From contig CM076276.1 in NCBI GenBank assembly GCA_038380795.1, positions 16,160,001 to 16,224,000 of the forward strand: 64,000 bases of DNA, written 5' to 3'. The position numbers and the translations under genes are program-made. This document shows, one piece after another, positions 1 through 10,719 of this stretch. Origin of the DNA: Pyrocephalus nanus. Lineage: Eukaryota > Chordata > Aves > Passeriformes > Tyrannidae. Under the pieces are notes generated by a model. The model was not told the DNA's origin. It was given only the letters and a program-made list of their open reading frames with translations, and searched no databases. Position 1 is the stretch's first letter, and every line of letters begins with the position of its first letter.

Positions 1-720
1 GTGATGCTCTGTCATAATCTGTGCCTGCCCCTGTGAGAACAGGAATGGACTTGCAGAAGAAAGACAAGAACCTCCAGCCCACATGGGGCTGCCTGGTGGT
101 TCTCCTTTTGAGACCCCAGAACTTGTCCCTCAAGCCACAGGGGATGCTGCAATCACACTCACCATGCACTCAGCCCCAGATGGCTCCAGTAAAGGCTGAT
201 GCCAAAGCCCAGCTGCCTTCACTCCCAGTTCACACCAGTATCCCTCCAGCTCCACACATCTCTTCCTCCCACTGTGCCTGCAGAAAGAGGCACCACAGGC
301 TGAACACTTGCGAGGACCTAAACACGTTTTCATTTGCCCACCTTATTGCAGAGGATTTAGGAGATATTCATCTCAAAAATAACAAAAATCCCTAAATGGG
401 TGTGCTGCAGAGCAGGAGACACAGAGGGGGCACAGTCCTGTGCAGGTACCCAGCTCAGGAGAGCTGGCACAAAGCTCCCGGGGCACCTTTGGCTGGACAG
501 CAAACTGCATCTCACCGGCGTGCTCACTGGGTGTCAGTAAACTGACACCCATTCACCGCCTGGGGAGGAGGAGAGAGCCCAGACAGACCCCCTGGAATCC
601 CCCACCCAGGGAGGAGCCTTGAAAGCAATGCCCCGGACCCCCAGGGAGGGGACGAGTCCCTTGCTTTTCCCACCACTCTAAGGTTTCTCCAGCAATCGAG
701 AGGCATCTGATCTTCCAGGA
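1..720. other. Unique G+C-rich stretch, nothing recognised
   Basis: No repeat, RNA gene or exon-like signal is visible. Short open frames occur on both strands, overlap one another and have low-complexity Pro/Ser/Cys-rich translations, as expected from G+C-rich non-coding DNA. Confidence 0.6.
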
Positions 721-724
721 GCCT

Positions 725-1200
725 GATAGAGAGAGAATGCTGGTGTCATTACAAGTTAATTAGAAAAACTCAAATGGAGCTTTAAACATTTTTATAATAC
801 ATTTGGGTCTTTTTGGCAGGATTATTGCAATCTTTTGGGTTTCTATTTCCCATTAAAGCACTCTCAGTAGCGCACATATAAAAGCCATATGATCTTGGCT
901 CCTTGCTGATTTTTTTCCTTTTATTTTTCCTTTTTTTTGGGTAAGATTTATTAAATATTGTAATCAGTTAAATTTTGGCAGCTTAAACATTTCCTTTAAT
1001 AGCCTTGTTAAATGTGGATTAGATTTAAAATCCCTGCGTCTGAACTCTGGAGCAGCAGTATTTATATGCAACGCTAAAAAAAATTAAAAGCTTTACAAAG
1101 TGGTAATTACTCCTCTGCTGCAGGAGGAGAGAGACTGACTTTCTAAGTTATTTTTAGGCAAGTTTTCCAGCCTCACCCTTCCCAGACAATACTACTCAAG
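725..1200. promoter_or_regulatory. Candidate conserved non-coding element (enhancer-like)
   Basis: The composition changes sharply to A+T-rich sequence with many distinct short motifs and no simple periodicity, unlike the flanks. A homeodomain-type TTAATTAG lies at 756-763. A TATA-like TATAAAAG lies at 877-884, followed by a T-rich block around 908-940. In vertebrate genomes such islands inside G+C-rich unique DNA are commonly conserved enhancers bound by developmental factors. That is an inference from texture, because no cross-species alignment was possible. The TATA-like site has no CpG-rich context, initiator or open frame behind it, so I do not call a promoter. The same reasoning underlies the other candidate elements listed below. 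Confidence 0.4.
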
Positions 1201-2490
1201 CATAATTTATTCCTCCTGAAGGACCATGCCCCCTTCCCAAGTGTGGCACACCTTACCTGCAGAGCCCACTCCACCAGCTTTGGCTTTGTGACCCCAGGAG
1301 CAGCCAGCAGCCCCTGCAGGGCAGGGTCCCCAGCATTACCAGGGAATGCTTCCCTTACAGCCCCCAGGGGCTCCCATCAGATGCAATGGGTGCAGCTGCA
1401 GCCCCCAGTTGGGGCAGACCCTGCTCCTCAATCACCCCGTTAATGACAATTCTATGACTTTTGCCATGTCTAAGTGATGCATGCCCTGACCATCATCACA
1501 GCTCCATGCCATGCTTGCAGGGAGCACAGAGACCTGGTTTTGTGTTAACTGAAGCCCAGGAAAACTTTCAGGTGCCAGTAAGAACAGCTAAAGCAGAGGG
1601 GCAATTCCTTGTTCCTGCTTTCCCTTCCTTTCCTCCCCGCAGCAGCTCTGCATCCTCCCAGGCTGGGACAGACCCTGTGTGTGGGAGCCTGCAGGGCTCC
1701 TGTGGGCAAAGACTGGTTGTGGCAGAGGCAACACCCATGTCCCTGGGAAGGGCAGGGAAGGTAAGCAGTGATCTACAAAACATGCCCATGACACCAGTTT
1801 AGGTGAGCAGGAGCAGAGCAGAACTTCGGGACGTGCCATGGGGCACCAGCCACTGAACAGGGCACACCTGGGCACGGCAAATGCAAAGTCACAAAGAGAG
1901 GAGGGTGGCTGGACTCAGAGCCCTGGAAAGGTTTGGAAAAGCTGGCCTGGCTCCCGCGGGCGGGTTTTTCAGGGCAGCGTGTCCTGCTGGGACAGGAGCA
2001 AGGCAGGGCAGGGTGAGCCCCATGCACAGGACTGCAAGGGGCATCTCAGCAGCTGTGCCTGAGTCAGCAAAGCCCTTCTGCGAGAAGGTGGGATTGCGAA
2101 ATGCCCCTTTGGATGGAACTGAAAGCAGCTGTAGGGTCCCCAGAGATCCCTGAGGGCGCCCAGAGGAAAGTTGCTGAGCTTTTAGGCAGCACCCTGAACT
2201 CTAGGAAAGTAAAACCTCCCTGGGACAGAGGGAAGAAGGGTTCAAGGGTTCCCCGAGCAGTGCTGAACCTCGGAGCTTCCCTTCACCTGCACACCAGTGC
2301 GAGAGCAGAGAGGATCCCCACACACAGCCCTGCCCAGGCAGCTACAAAACTCCTCAACACCTCTTGTTGGAAGGATGAGCTTTACTGAATATTTCTGAGG
2401 AACAGGAGGCACCTTTGGGAGCCTTACCTGGGTTTTAATGAAACTTTTTGCCATTGAATGTAAGTCAATTTTCTTGGAGTGATTACCCTA
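1201..2490. other. Unique G+C-rich stretch, nothing recognised
   Basis: CCTG/CAGG-rich sequence. Open frames up to about 113 codons exist on both strands but look like chance: no domain, no consistent splice frame, and mutual overlap. Confidence 0.6.
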
Positions 2491-2494
2491 TCTC

Positions 2495-2735
2495 TGGAGG
2501 GTATTGTAGGAATAGATGAGAACCAGGAGGGCCAAGAATAATATCAAGGACTGGAACAATTCTCAATAAGGAGGGACGGAAAAACAAAGTAGAAACAGAA
2601 TGAATAAATAATAAATGGTCTAGAAGAGACAGTCTGGGAGCTCCTCTTATCCCACTCTCATAACAAGGAGGAAATATAATGTTGAATTAAAAGGTGAAAT
2701 AAAAGGGAAACACCTTCCTCATGTGAGCTGTAACA
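2495..2735 (+). mobile_element. Degraded CR1 LINE fragment, sense strand
   Basis: The segment follows, from memory of the family, the region encoding the C-terminal end of the CR1 reverse-transcriptase ORF. Positions 2525-2576 run AGGAGGGCC, then CTGGAACAAT, then AATAAGGAGGGA, in the order and spacing of CR1's AGGAGGGCAACAAAAATG, CTGGAACAC and TATGAGGAGAGG blocks. Around 2660-2702, ATAACAAGG followed by a GTTGAATTA/GAAATAA stretch matches the later ATAACAAG and GAAATAAGG blocks. The frame is destroyed by substitutions and indels, and neither a 5' end nor the usual 3' octamer repeat is visible. It is an old, 5'-truncated, inactive copy. Confidence 0.65.
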
Positions 2736-3227
2736 AGTGTGTGGGGCTCAACACAGCACAAGCCCAGGCACTCCCTGGGGACCAGGTTCTCAGCTCTGCC
2801 TCACAAGTGCAACACCTTCAGCCCTGGATGCTGAGAAAGAGCTTGGGATCCACATGTGGCTTTGGTCTAGGTGGCAAACTGGCTCCCTCCTGCAAGAGGC
2901 AGCTCCCTGAGCTGGGTTAAAATTCGGAGTCAGGGTTTTAGGCTGAGGTCCCTGCAGCTGGATGCAGGGAAGAATGCTCTGCCAATGCCCCTAAATGCCA
3001 GTGCTGCACTCCCACCCTGAGGTGCTGGTTTCCATCCTCTGGATCTGCAGGTGGTCCTGCAGGGACTATAATAAAGCCACAGGTGAAACATGGGAGCAAA
3101 CAGAAGTAAGAAGTGCTAATGCAGGAAGAAGCCATGAGCAGACTGTTCCTGCCTCAGCCAGACCTCTGAAGCTGGCTCCTGGGGACAGGACTTCAGGGAA
3201 CAGAAACTCTCTTTAGTTCTGCCCCAG
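2736..3227. other. Unique stretch, nothing recognised
   Basis: G+C-rich non-repetitive DNA between the CR1 fragment and the next A+T-rich block. No supported feature. Confidence 0.6.
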
Positions 3228-3600
3228 AGAATGAAGACTTTCTCCTTTTAAAATTCATATACCAACCCAGACTGTAAGTTATGAACTAAGGAGCTCCTAT
3301 TTACATATATCACTGCAACAGCCACAGTGCTCATTATGAATTATTTAGCATGACGCTCTCCCACACCAGCCCTGCTCATTCCATGGCCTCCTCTCAATTA
3401 GGCCTTTATGGCAGAGGGGTCAGTAATAACAGGTCACTTAACTGTAAATAAAAGTGACACTGGGAGATATGCCAGAGAATTTATTTGTACTGTTGTATTT
3501 CTGAAAAATATGTTTATGAAGATCAGCTCCTCACATATTTACTTGTCATGCAAACCATGTATTTAGCAAAATGCACATTACACACACTTTACCCCCAGCA
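3228..3600. promoter_or_regulatory. Candidate conserved non-coding element
   Basis: A+T-rich block with CAATTA at 3395-3400, a TATGAATTATTT-like stretch near 3335 and several CATATTTAC/CATGCAAAC-like words. It runs directly into the CpG-richer patch at 3600-3880, so the two may form one regulatory unit. Texture evidence only. Confidence 0.4.
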
Positions 3601-3880
3601 GATCTGGTCGCTCAGCGTGGGGAGGTGGCTGAGCCCGCTGCCAGCTGCCCTCAGCTGCAGGCCCTGGGCTCTGTCAGCACGAGGGGCTGCCGTGCCCCCC
3701 GTCCACTGCCTTGCTGGTGGCGAGGCAGAAGCTGTCACTGTTCAAATGGAACATCGGGCAGGTGCTCGACCTGCCCAGTGCGAGGGGACGGCTCCCACGA
3801 CATCGATTCTGGGCTCAGGACACGGCGGTCCCAGCAAGCACCCAGGACAGGAGCCAGCCAGGCTTGGGAGAGCCGCCAGG
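3600..3880. promoter_or_regulatory. Small CpG-enriched patch
   Basis: CpGs are clearly more frequent than in surrounding DNA (for example near 3608, 3615, 3635, 3680 and 3755-3835). It is too short to be a classical CpG island. It could be a CpG-rich enhancer core, a weak promoter or a local G+C fluctuation. An open frame crosses it (3485-3982, 165 codons, non-ATG start), but its translation is unlike any protein I know. Confidence 0.3.
3756..3776. repeat. Perfect inverted repeat, 8-bp stem
   Basis: GGGCAGGT (3756-3763) and ACCTGCCC (3769-3776) are exact reverse complements around a 5-nt spacer. It lies inside the CpG-enriched patch. The function is unknown; a short stem of this size can arise by chance. 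Confidence 0.6.
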
Positions 3881-3889
3881 AGAAGTTCC

Positions 3890-4260
3890 TCAAATGAAAT
3901 GTTTTGTGGCAAAGAAGCAAATTTGCTGACACTGAACCTTCTCAAGCCAGAGTCTGGCGTTGTCAATTCATTTGGCTTTTAAAAAGGATGGTGCTTTAAG
4001 CAGAAGTTTTGGTGCTTTTCCACCTGACACCTTTAATGTTCTTAAAAAGTAAAACTTCAGTAAGGACATTAGGTTCTTTATTTTGGACCAATTAAAAACT
4101 TCCACACACAGGAAGGCTGCCCTTTGTTCTGTGTTTTATGGAGCTCTCTGCTTTGTAGAAGTTTTTGAAAAGTCATTTAATGTCAAGCCAATGTTTCTGG
4201 GCTTTTTGAGCCTCAAGCAAACAGAAAAATCAGCTTTTTACTCCATTCTTTGGGCAGCTG
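3890..4260. promoter_or_regulatory. Candidate conserved non-coding element
   Basis: A+T-rich block with CCAATTA at 4088-4094 and repeated TTTAAAAAGG / CTTTAATG / CATTTAATG words. It forms the right flank of the CpG patch, mirroring the A+T-rich block on its left. Confidence 0.35.
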
Positions 4261-4880
4261 TCTCCCAGGTGGCAGCTCCTCCCCTCTCTGCCTGGCAGCC
4301 TCCGTCCATCCCCTCTTTCCACTGGGATGGCTGCACCACGGCTCTTCCTGCTGGCCAGCACAGGGCCATGGCCCCGGGGAACGGCGGGGACCCTGTGTGT
4401 CAGCAGGGCAGGGATCCCACCAACCTTGGTCTGCAATAATCCACAAATTCATTTTCCATGAGTGGGACCAATGGGCATCAAAAATCAAACTGCTGCCTAA
4501 AGGAGCTACTTGTCAGCAGGCGATGTCCCTGGTACTGTCCTCAGTGTAAGGGGACAGAGAGGAGCACGGGATAAGGGTCCCTGATGCCCAGCTCATCCCT
4601 GTACGGATGTAACCCTGGTCCCTTGTCCCCAGAGAATGTGACCAGCCCAGCCTGGCTTTTCCCTGTGCCTTTGCAAAACACTCTGAATCTCAAATCCTAC
4701 AGGGAGAAACAGCAGTACCTCCATCCAGAATGCCAGTGGTTCCCCAGGCCCCAGAGCCAGGGATGACTGCTGCATCCCCCCTGAGCAGGTGGGACAGAGA
4801 TGGGAACTGCTCTGCCACTGCAGGACTGCCTGGGGTCCCACAAAGCCAGCAGCAGCCCCTTCCCAGGGCTCAGTGCAGCT
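4261..4880. other. Unique G+C-rich stretch, nothing recognised
   Basis: Non-repetitive. Overlapping short open frames on both strands have no recognisable product. Confidence 0.6.
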
Positions 4881-4884
4881 TTTC

Positions 4885-5140
4885 CCAGGAACTGTTATTA
4901 GCCTAGTATGGGAGGTGATAATAACAAGCCATTAACGGGAATCTGTTTGAGTGCCACTGTGTGGCAAGATCGTAAATTAATGGTCGTTTCATTTATTGTC
5001 ATTTTGTCCATAACAAGATGCTGATTTTCCCCTTGGGATAATGAAATTGATCTGTAAGAACCATAAATCCTCACCATGGTGTGGCTGGAATTAGGTGCTG
5101 TATTAACAGGCGAATGGCAGAGATTTGAAAGCCCATGAAT
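4885..5140. promoter_or_regulatory. Candidate conserved non-coding element
   Basis: Dense motif-rich block: GATAATAA near 4917, CCATTAACGG at 4929-4938 with a retained CpG, ATTAAT at 4977-4982, a second CpG in GGTCGTTT just after, and an AATGAAATTGAT stretch near 5040. A-T-rich words mixed with preserved CpGs and no decay into repeats is the texture typical of strongly constrained enhancers. One of the better candidates in the window. Confidence 0.45.
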
Positions 5141-5144
5141 TGCA

Positions 5145-5163
5145 GGGGAGGGGGGGGACAGGG
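5145..5163 (+). other. G-quadruplex-forming motif
   Basis: GGGG-A-GGGGGGGG-ACA-GGG gives four runs of at least three G with loops of 1, 2 and 3 nt if the eight-G run is split. A further six-G run ends near 5180. It sits right at the edge of the preceding A+T-rich block. Confidence 0.55.
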
Positions 5164-5189
5164 CGGCTGTGCCAGGGGGGCCCAGGCTG

Positions 5190-6095
5190 ACATTGCAACT
5201 GGCTCCTGTGTTGGAGCGCTCCACAGGCTGACAGTGAGGTATTTCGTGTATCAGACCAGAAAGATTCAAATATCCCTGAGTGGCTTGCATTTTCTGCTCG
5301 TGGAAAGTCATTTTTTAAAGACAAACCAAAACGGCCCAGGACACTCTCTGACATTCACCCCTTCAGAGGTGTCCCAGACAGATGCTGCCCAGCCTGCCTG
5401 TGCACCAGCAGCTCAGGGTCAGCCAGGAAGAGGATTGATGGTTTCTGCTGCCTTTACCTGGAGCATAAAACAAATACACACTGGAAATTTATAGCAACTA
5501 CTGAGCTGAAATGCTTCCTTTGCTTCCTGTTCCCTGATGTTCCCAGAACTCCCATCCAAGGACCTTTACTCGGTGAACAAGTCTGGCTTCATAGCAATGA
5601 CCACCTGGAAATAAAAATTAGAAAGGGAAAGTTTCTCATAGCTAAGTCTTTCAATGGAAAGAGGAGTTAGAGCTCCTAGGGTGATGAGCATCCTGCCCGT
5701 CCCGCTGCGGAGGCACCAGCCAGAGCTGCAGAGCCATGTACCTCACTCCACGCCTTCCTGCAACCAGCTGGCTGTGGTGGCACTTCAGGCAGCAAGGGAG
5801 CTGCTGGCAATCACTGACCCAACCAGCCACTGTCCTGGTCACACCAGTGGGACACCCCTTCTCTCACTCCTCAAGTGCTTTGAATGCCTGCTTGGTGCCT
5901 GATGGAGCCCTCACCTCTTTCCCCTTTCTCTCTCCTCATCTCACTCTCACTTTCACAAAATGAGACAACCTTGCCTGGCTCAGGGCACACTGTGGCACCA
6001 GGGCTGGCTGCAGAGGGGTCCTGTGGCAGAGGAAGACATTGGGGAAGAGACCCCCTGGGACCCCTTGCTGCTCCCAAGAGCCCTCTCCAAACTGG
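5190..6095. other. Mostly unique G+C-rich stretch
   Basis: Nothing recognisable, apart from a weaker A+T-rich segment at about 5460-5660 that could be a minor regulatory block. No supported gene. Confidence 0.55.
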
Positions 6096-6099
6096 CACC

Positions 6100-6400
6100 T
6101 CCTGAGGCACGGTGTTGAGAAGGCCTAACAGCTTTCTGGTTTTTCTCCTTGCATAATTCAGCAGAGATATAATTTTAAATATTGCTATTTTTCTCACTCA
6201 GATATGAGAAATATTAACTGGCCAAACTTTGCTATGGCTGTCACCATCCTTTTAGCAGTGTGATTGCCAGCAGGGATTTATCGTCCTCCCTGCACCTGGG
6301 TTATTTGAGTTTTGCTTTGCTGCAGGGCCAGGGCAACAATAAATTTCCTTCTCCTCTGGAACATGCTCTAACCTCTCATTTTCTAATAAAGTGTTAAACC
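6100..6400. promoter_or_regulatory. Candidate conserved non-coding element
   Basis: A+T-rich block containing GATATAATTTTAAATATTG near 6167, GATATGAGAAATATTAAC near 6200, a GGGATTTATCGTCC segment with a retained CpG near 6275, and a run of TTTGAG/TTTGCTTTGC words. Confidence 0.4.
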
Positions 6401-7070
6401 TCAGAGCAACCCACACTGGCCCCAGTGCTGGAGAGGAGTTCCAGCTGAGTGGATGAGCTGCCTGCTGCAGGCTGGAGGGCACCCTCAGGGGCCAGGACAT
6501 CTTTTCCCATGGTGGCTCTCACAAATTCTGGCTTTCTTTTCCAAGAGAGCCCCCTGCCCAGGCAGAGGCCTCTGAGGCTGATCCCTAGCACCCCCACACG
6601 CAGTGGAGAGGAGAGCCTGAAGGCATCAGGGAGGGGGTGCAGGAGAAGCTTCCAGATCTGCTCAGTGAGGCCTGATCAGGACAGTGAGAAAAGGGAGCAG
6701 CCTGGGGAGATCCCCCACCCCACCATCAATGTGTCCCCAGTGCAGCCTCCTGCCCACTCCAGCCCACACTCCTGCAGCACATGGCAGACTGGACCCTGAC
6801 TGGTGATGGAGGGACAGCGAGAGCCATCAGTAGAACTGAGCCCATCACTGGCACGGGGTTTAGGCTGCCAAAAACGGTCCCATCTGGCAGCCTGTCCCCC
6901 CCCATCATCCCAGCCCTTCCTGCTCCTGTAGGGCTTAAGTAGAGGCTGACAGAGCAGGAGGGATGAGGGGTGGGTGGGTGGTGATCTGGCACCAGTCCCA
7001 TTACAGAAGTGGAGGCAGCCACAGCACCGGGTTCCACCAGCTGAGCTGCCTGGTGGGTTACAGCAAGAGG
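6401..7070. other. Unique G+C-rich stretch, nothing recognised
   Basis: CCAG/CTCC-rich sequence with a short GGTG-rich patch near 6968. No supported feature. Confidence 0.6.
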
Positions 7071-7074
7071 CCGT

Positions 7075-7470
7075 GCTGTGGTGATAAGGGTTTTTTCAGT
7101 ATATTCTGTTTGGATTGGCATTGGTCTCACTCTTTCTCAACTGACTGATAAAGCCCTAGACGGGATTAGTCCTCTCGGAAGCTAAAGAAAGAGGTAATTT
7201 GAGTTGTTTATAGCCTGCAGCGGTAGAATCAAAATGTACAATACTGAGAGAGTCAAACTTTTACAGCGTATGGCAGAGCCATAACTCAGAGCAAGTATCA
7301 CACATTACAGTCCTGTGAAATGCATTCCTGTGACAAAAGGCTGGAAAGGCAGAAAGGATGAGAGGAATTAATCTGTTCTTGGGACAAATATTGTAATGAA
7401 GACAAGAACTGCCAAGAAAATTAACCCCTGCCTGGTTCAATGTTGGCATCAAAGGTTTAACCCAGAAGTC
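7075..7470. promoter_or_regulatory. Candidate conserved non-coding element (strong)
   Basis: A block of even, motif-rich sequence with four CpGs retained in a CpG-poor background (7161, 7176, 7221, 7267). It contains GGAATTAATC near 7364 and GGTAATTTGAG near 7192. Retained CpGs suggest unmethylated or selected sequence. It forms a near-continuous pair with the next element. Confidence 0.45.
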
Positions 7471-7599
7471 TCAACTCTGCACTTTGGGCAGCATCAGAAA
7501 CAGCCCTTGCCCTAGCGATTCTGCAGTATGAGCACAGGGGAGCCCCAGTCTGACCTTGGCTTTTCTGCACTAAAAGAGTAGCAGCTTTGCTTCAACTGG

Positions 7600-7900
7600 G
7601 ATTTGCTGGATTTTCATAGCTATTAAATCTAATTGCTGAGATAGAGTTATAAAATTATAATTTTAACCATGCAATTTAGATGGAGTAACTGGTCGCCTAT
7701 TTCTGTGATTATCTCTGATTATTAAATGAACAGCTGCCTCCAAATATGTTTGCAACAAACTAATTTAATGAGTGCATGTGCCTGAATATTCATACCCCTG
7801 ATTCGCAGCACAGACTTTTTCACTGTGGCTTTAAAAGTTAATTTATCCTGGCAATTTAAATAAATCTACTTCCATCAGCCTTGGTTCGAGTTCCAGACTT
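7600..7900. promoter_or_regulatory. Candidate conserved non-coding element (strong)
   Basis: Very A+T-rich: AATTATAATTTTAACC near 7653, GATTATTAAATG near 7717, ACTAATTTAATGAG near 7759, TTAATTTATCC near 7839, GCAATTTAAATAAAT near 7851. The many overlapping TAAT cores fit clustered homeodomain binding. The 3' edge carries a tRNA B-box-like word that I reject as a gene. Confidence 0.45.
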
Positions 7901-9160
7901 TAACACTGAGTTTGGCAGCAAGGAAGGTGTGCCAGCCCCTGCCTCGGCAGCCACTCACATAGAGCATTGTCAGAGCACAGATACCGGCACAAGTGTCAAT
8001 TCCAGGCTTTTCCCATGCCTTATTTGTGGGTTTGACAGCCCTTCTCTGTGCAGCACTAACACAGTGTGACACTCCACAGTCCGTTTGTTTTAGCTTTTCT
8101 GCTAAAATTTGCTACCACACCAAGCAGCGTGGAAAATATCCTGCCCTCCCCCCCCAGGCACTGAAATATGGGTATGGCTGGCTGGCAGAGAGCCAGCCAG
8201 TGGTTTTCCTGGCTGCCAGGCCGGTGTCGGCAGAGGAATGTCTCCTGACAGCTCAGCAGTCATCCTGGCATCAGGAATTTCATTTTCCTCCTTCTGACGG
8301 AGGTGTGTTGTGTTGCCACCAGCCAGGGCGATGGGCAGAGGGGCCAGGAGCATCCCAGGCAGCCAGTGGTGTTCCCAGCCTGCAGTGTGCCAAGGGCAGC
8401 CACGGAGCAGCCAGAGTGGCGAGGTACCAGCACACCCAGGGGTCAGGAGAAGGCAGTGGGATGGTCAAGTGCCCTTTGCTTGGCATCTGGCCACTCCAGC
8501 AATCACTTGTGGATCCAGACAGGTGCAGACAGCATGGACTGGGACAGAACTGTGCCAGGATATGGCTCCACACGGGATAAATGCTGCTGTCCCCAGCATG
8601 GCCTACAAGAACACAACTTGGACTGAAATCTCTGCGCACCCTCCAGAGCAAGCCACGCTGCTAGGGACTCCAGCAGCATTTTAATGATAGTCACAGCACA
8701 ATACAGACTGCTTAAAACCCCAGAAGTACTGCCCTGTAACATGACCGGGTGCCCAGGAACAGTTATTTCACCTGATGCTGCTCCTACCACGAAGCTCTGG
8801 AGTTCCCCCTGGGGTCTCCCAACCACGGCGGCAGTGCGCAGCCTCTGGACCCTGACAGACATCTCCTGCGCTTGGGAGTGTGCTAGGATTTACATACTTA
8901 CTGGAGAGAAACAGCAGCTGCTCAGGAGGCAGGCTCAGCTCCCAGAAGCATTTCCAAGATGCTTATTAGGCAAATGCTGTCAGCCCATGACCAGGTTCTC
9001 CAGGCAATCCATCCATCCTGCCCCTGCAGAACATCGGCAGCCACTCTGCTGGAACAGACACGCACCAGCCTGGAACGCCAAACCTAGTTGGGCCAGTGAC
9101 TTGTGCAACCTCTGAGCGCAACAGCTTCTTCATATCCCCATAGATATGTCCCTTGGCAAG
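7901..9160. other. Unique G+C-rich stretch, nothing recognised
   Basis: The only structure seen is the inverted repeat at 8178-8200. Open frames up to 195 codons run on both strands with unrelated low-complexity translations; none has a recognisable domain. Confidence 0.55.
8178..8200. repeat. Perfect inverted repeat, 9-bp stem
   Basis: CTGGCTGGC (8178-8186) and GCCAGCCAG (8192-8200) pair exactly over a 5-nt loop (AGAGA). A G-T wobble could extend it by one pair. It is too short for a miRNA precursor; it could form a small hairpin in RNA. Confidence 0.6.
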
Positions 9161-9164
9161 CAAT

Positions 9165-9420
9165 CACCATTAAAAAAACAGTCTTCTAAAAGCTTTTATT
9201 AAAAATCCAAGGAAAAAAAATTCTGTTAAAGCATTTGAAATGTAAAGCAAGGCTTTCATTTCAACAGCTTCCCTGCTGCCTTTTGTCTCTTCCTGTACAG
9301 GGGTTTCACAGAAAATCCACAGTTTGACAGACGTTCAGACAATATTAAAGAAGGTAACATCTGATTGTGGGGGAAAAGAAACAGTTCAGCTGAGCTGGGC
9401 CAGAGCTGTTGGACTGTGAC
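9165..9420. promoter_or_regulatory. Candidate conserved non-coding element
   Basis: A+T-rich block beginning AAAGCTTTTATTAAAAATCC near 9189, with AAAGCATTTGAAATG, GTTTGACAGACG (retained CpG) and CAATATTAAAG words. Flanks return abruptly to G+C-rich sequence. Confidence 0.4.
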
Positions 9421-10075
9421 CAGGTGCTCTGCAGAAACAAATGCCGATGGAAATGATGGCTCAGAGGGGTTTGGCAGCCCCTGCTAGAGAGAGGAGCCCA
9501 TCCCACACCCACAGCTTTCCCAGCTCCCCGAGCCCAGCATGTCCTTCCAGGGAACATCTCTCCACCAGTGTGTCCTGGGTCTCCAAGTGTGATGGGTCTG
9601 GTTGGGGAGGTCCCCCGTCTCTGCAGTTCTCATGGCTGAGACAGCACCATCTCCCCAGGTTTTCTGAGGGTGCCTGTCCCCACGCTGGGTGCTGAGGCTG
9701 CATCACCTGAGGGGCCATTTACAGTGGGTGGGCACAGGGCAGGGCACCTGCTCCAAGAAATTTCCCCATCGCTGGGCTCTGCTTGTCCTGGGCATCACCT
9801 AAGGAAGTTTCCAAGGATTCACATGAAAACTCCTCCCAGTGTAACGAGTCTCTTTGGAAGAAACCAGAGCTTCTCCTCAGCCCCTGCACGGCTTCTCTCA
9901 GCCCTGTGTCCCTGCTCTGTGGGCATGTTCCCCTGGGCAAAACAGGAGTGGGCCCCTTCCTGGGACCAGGGGCTCTGGGTCCCTGCCCTGGGAGCAGGGC
10001 TCAGCAGGGATGCCACTCTCTTGGAGCTGGGGAGGCAGGAACAGGCACCAAGGAACACTTCTGCTGTTCTAACAA
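9421..10075. other. Unique G+C-rich stretch, nothing recognised
   Basis: Open frames up to 142 codons on both strands overlap completely and show no domain. Confidence 0.6.
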
Positions 10076-10079
10076 GGAG

Positions 10080-10380
10080 CAATAGATTAAAAAGCTAGTT
10101 AAAAATTCATCCAGGAGAGGCAGAGTTTCCCAAGCATATCAGAGTTAATATTTATAAAGGGGATTGTTGCTCAGGCTCAATTATCCTAAAAGCTTGGTAC
10201 AATTGATGCATTGGAGAAACCACGAACGCAGGCATGTCAAGGGAAAACCAGTCCCTGTGACTGCTAACAAAATGCAATCAGATCTGCAGCATGTGGAGCC
10301 AATTGATTTTCAACAAGTCATACAATGTAAACAAATGATTGATTCTCAGCGCTTTCATTTCTGAGCAAGCAGCCAGACAC
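10080..10380. promoter_or_regulatory. Candidate conserved non-coding element (strong)
   Basis: Motif-dense block just left of the CpG island. A forkhead-type TGTAAACA at 10326-10333 is followed at once by a PBX/HOX-like TGATTGAT at 10336-10343. CAATTGATG and CCAATTGATTTTC words lie upstream near 10200 and 10299. A composite FOX plus PBX/HOX arrangement is typical of developmental enhancers. Confidence 0.5.
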
Positions 10381-10469
10381 CTCTCCAGCTCCCGGCACAG
10401 GTGAGGCTGGAGGTAAACACGGCTGCAGCGGGGCAGCCACAGCCCTTTCATCAGCCAGAGAACAGCAGG

Positions 10470-10719
10470 AGCTTTGATTTTTGTTCCCCCAGCCCCTTAA
10501 GCAGCCACTAAATAATGAACAGTTCCTCGTGTAAGCAGCCCCCGATCATGTGAAATCCTTCTGCTGCCAGTGGTCATGTCAGACCACATTATGCCTTCAG
10601 TGGGAGTAGGGAGTTTTCTATTCCTTTTGCATTTTGCCTCCTCTGATGTTTCCAGCTTTGCTCTGATTTACTCGAGACAGATGAGACAGGAATATCTCCA
10701 AGAGCTTTCTCACTCCTTT
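10470..10719. promoter_or_regulatory. Candidate conserved element at island edge
   Basis: Mixed A+T and G+C sequence with retained CpGs (TCCTCGTG, CCCCGATC, ACTCGAGA) and an AAATAATGAAC word near 10509. It leads without a gap into the CpG island, so it may be the island's shore. Confidence 0.4.

Noticed and set aside
877..884. TATAAAAG as a TATA-box promoter
   Set aside because: Lies in an A+T-rich block without CpG context, initiator or downstream exon; TATA-like words are expected there.
7883..7894. tRNA B-box-like GGTTCGAGTTCC
   Set aside because: One base off the consensus, no A box at the right distance upstream, no cloverleaf and no terminator.
8990..9020. CCAGGTTCTCCAGG...ATCCATCCATCCTG as an antisense CR1 3' segment
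   Set aside because: Only one short, imperfect block; the adjacent family blocks are missing.
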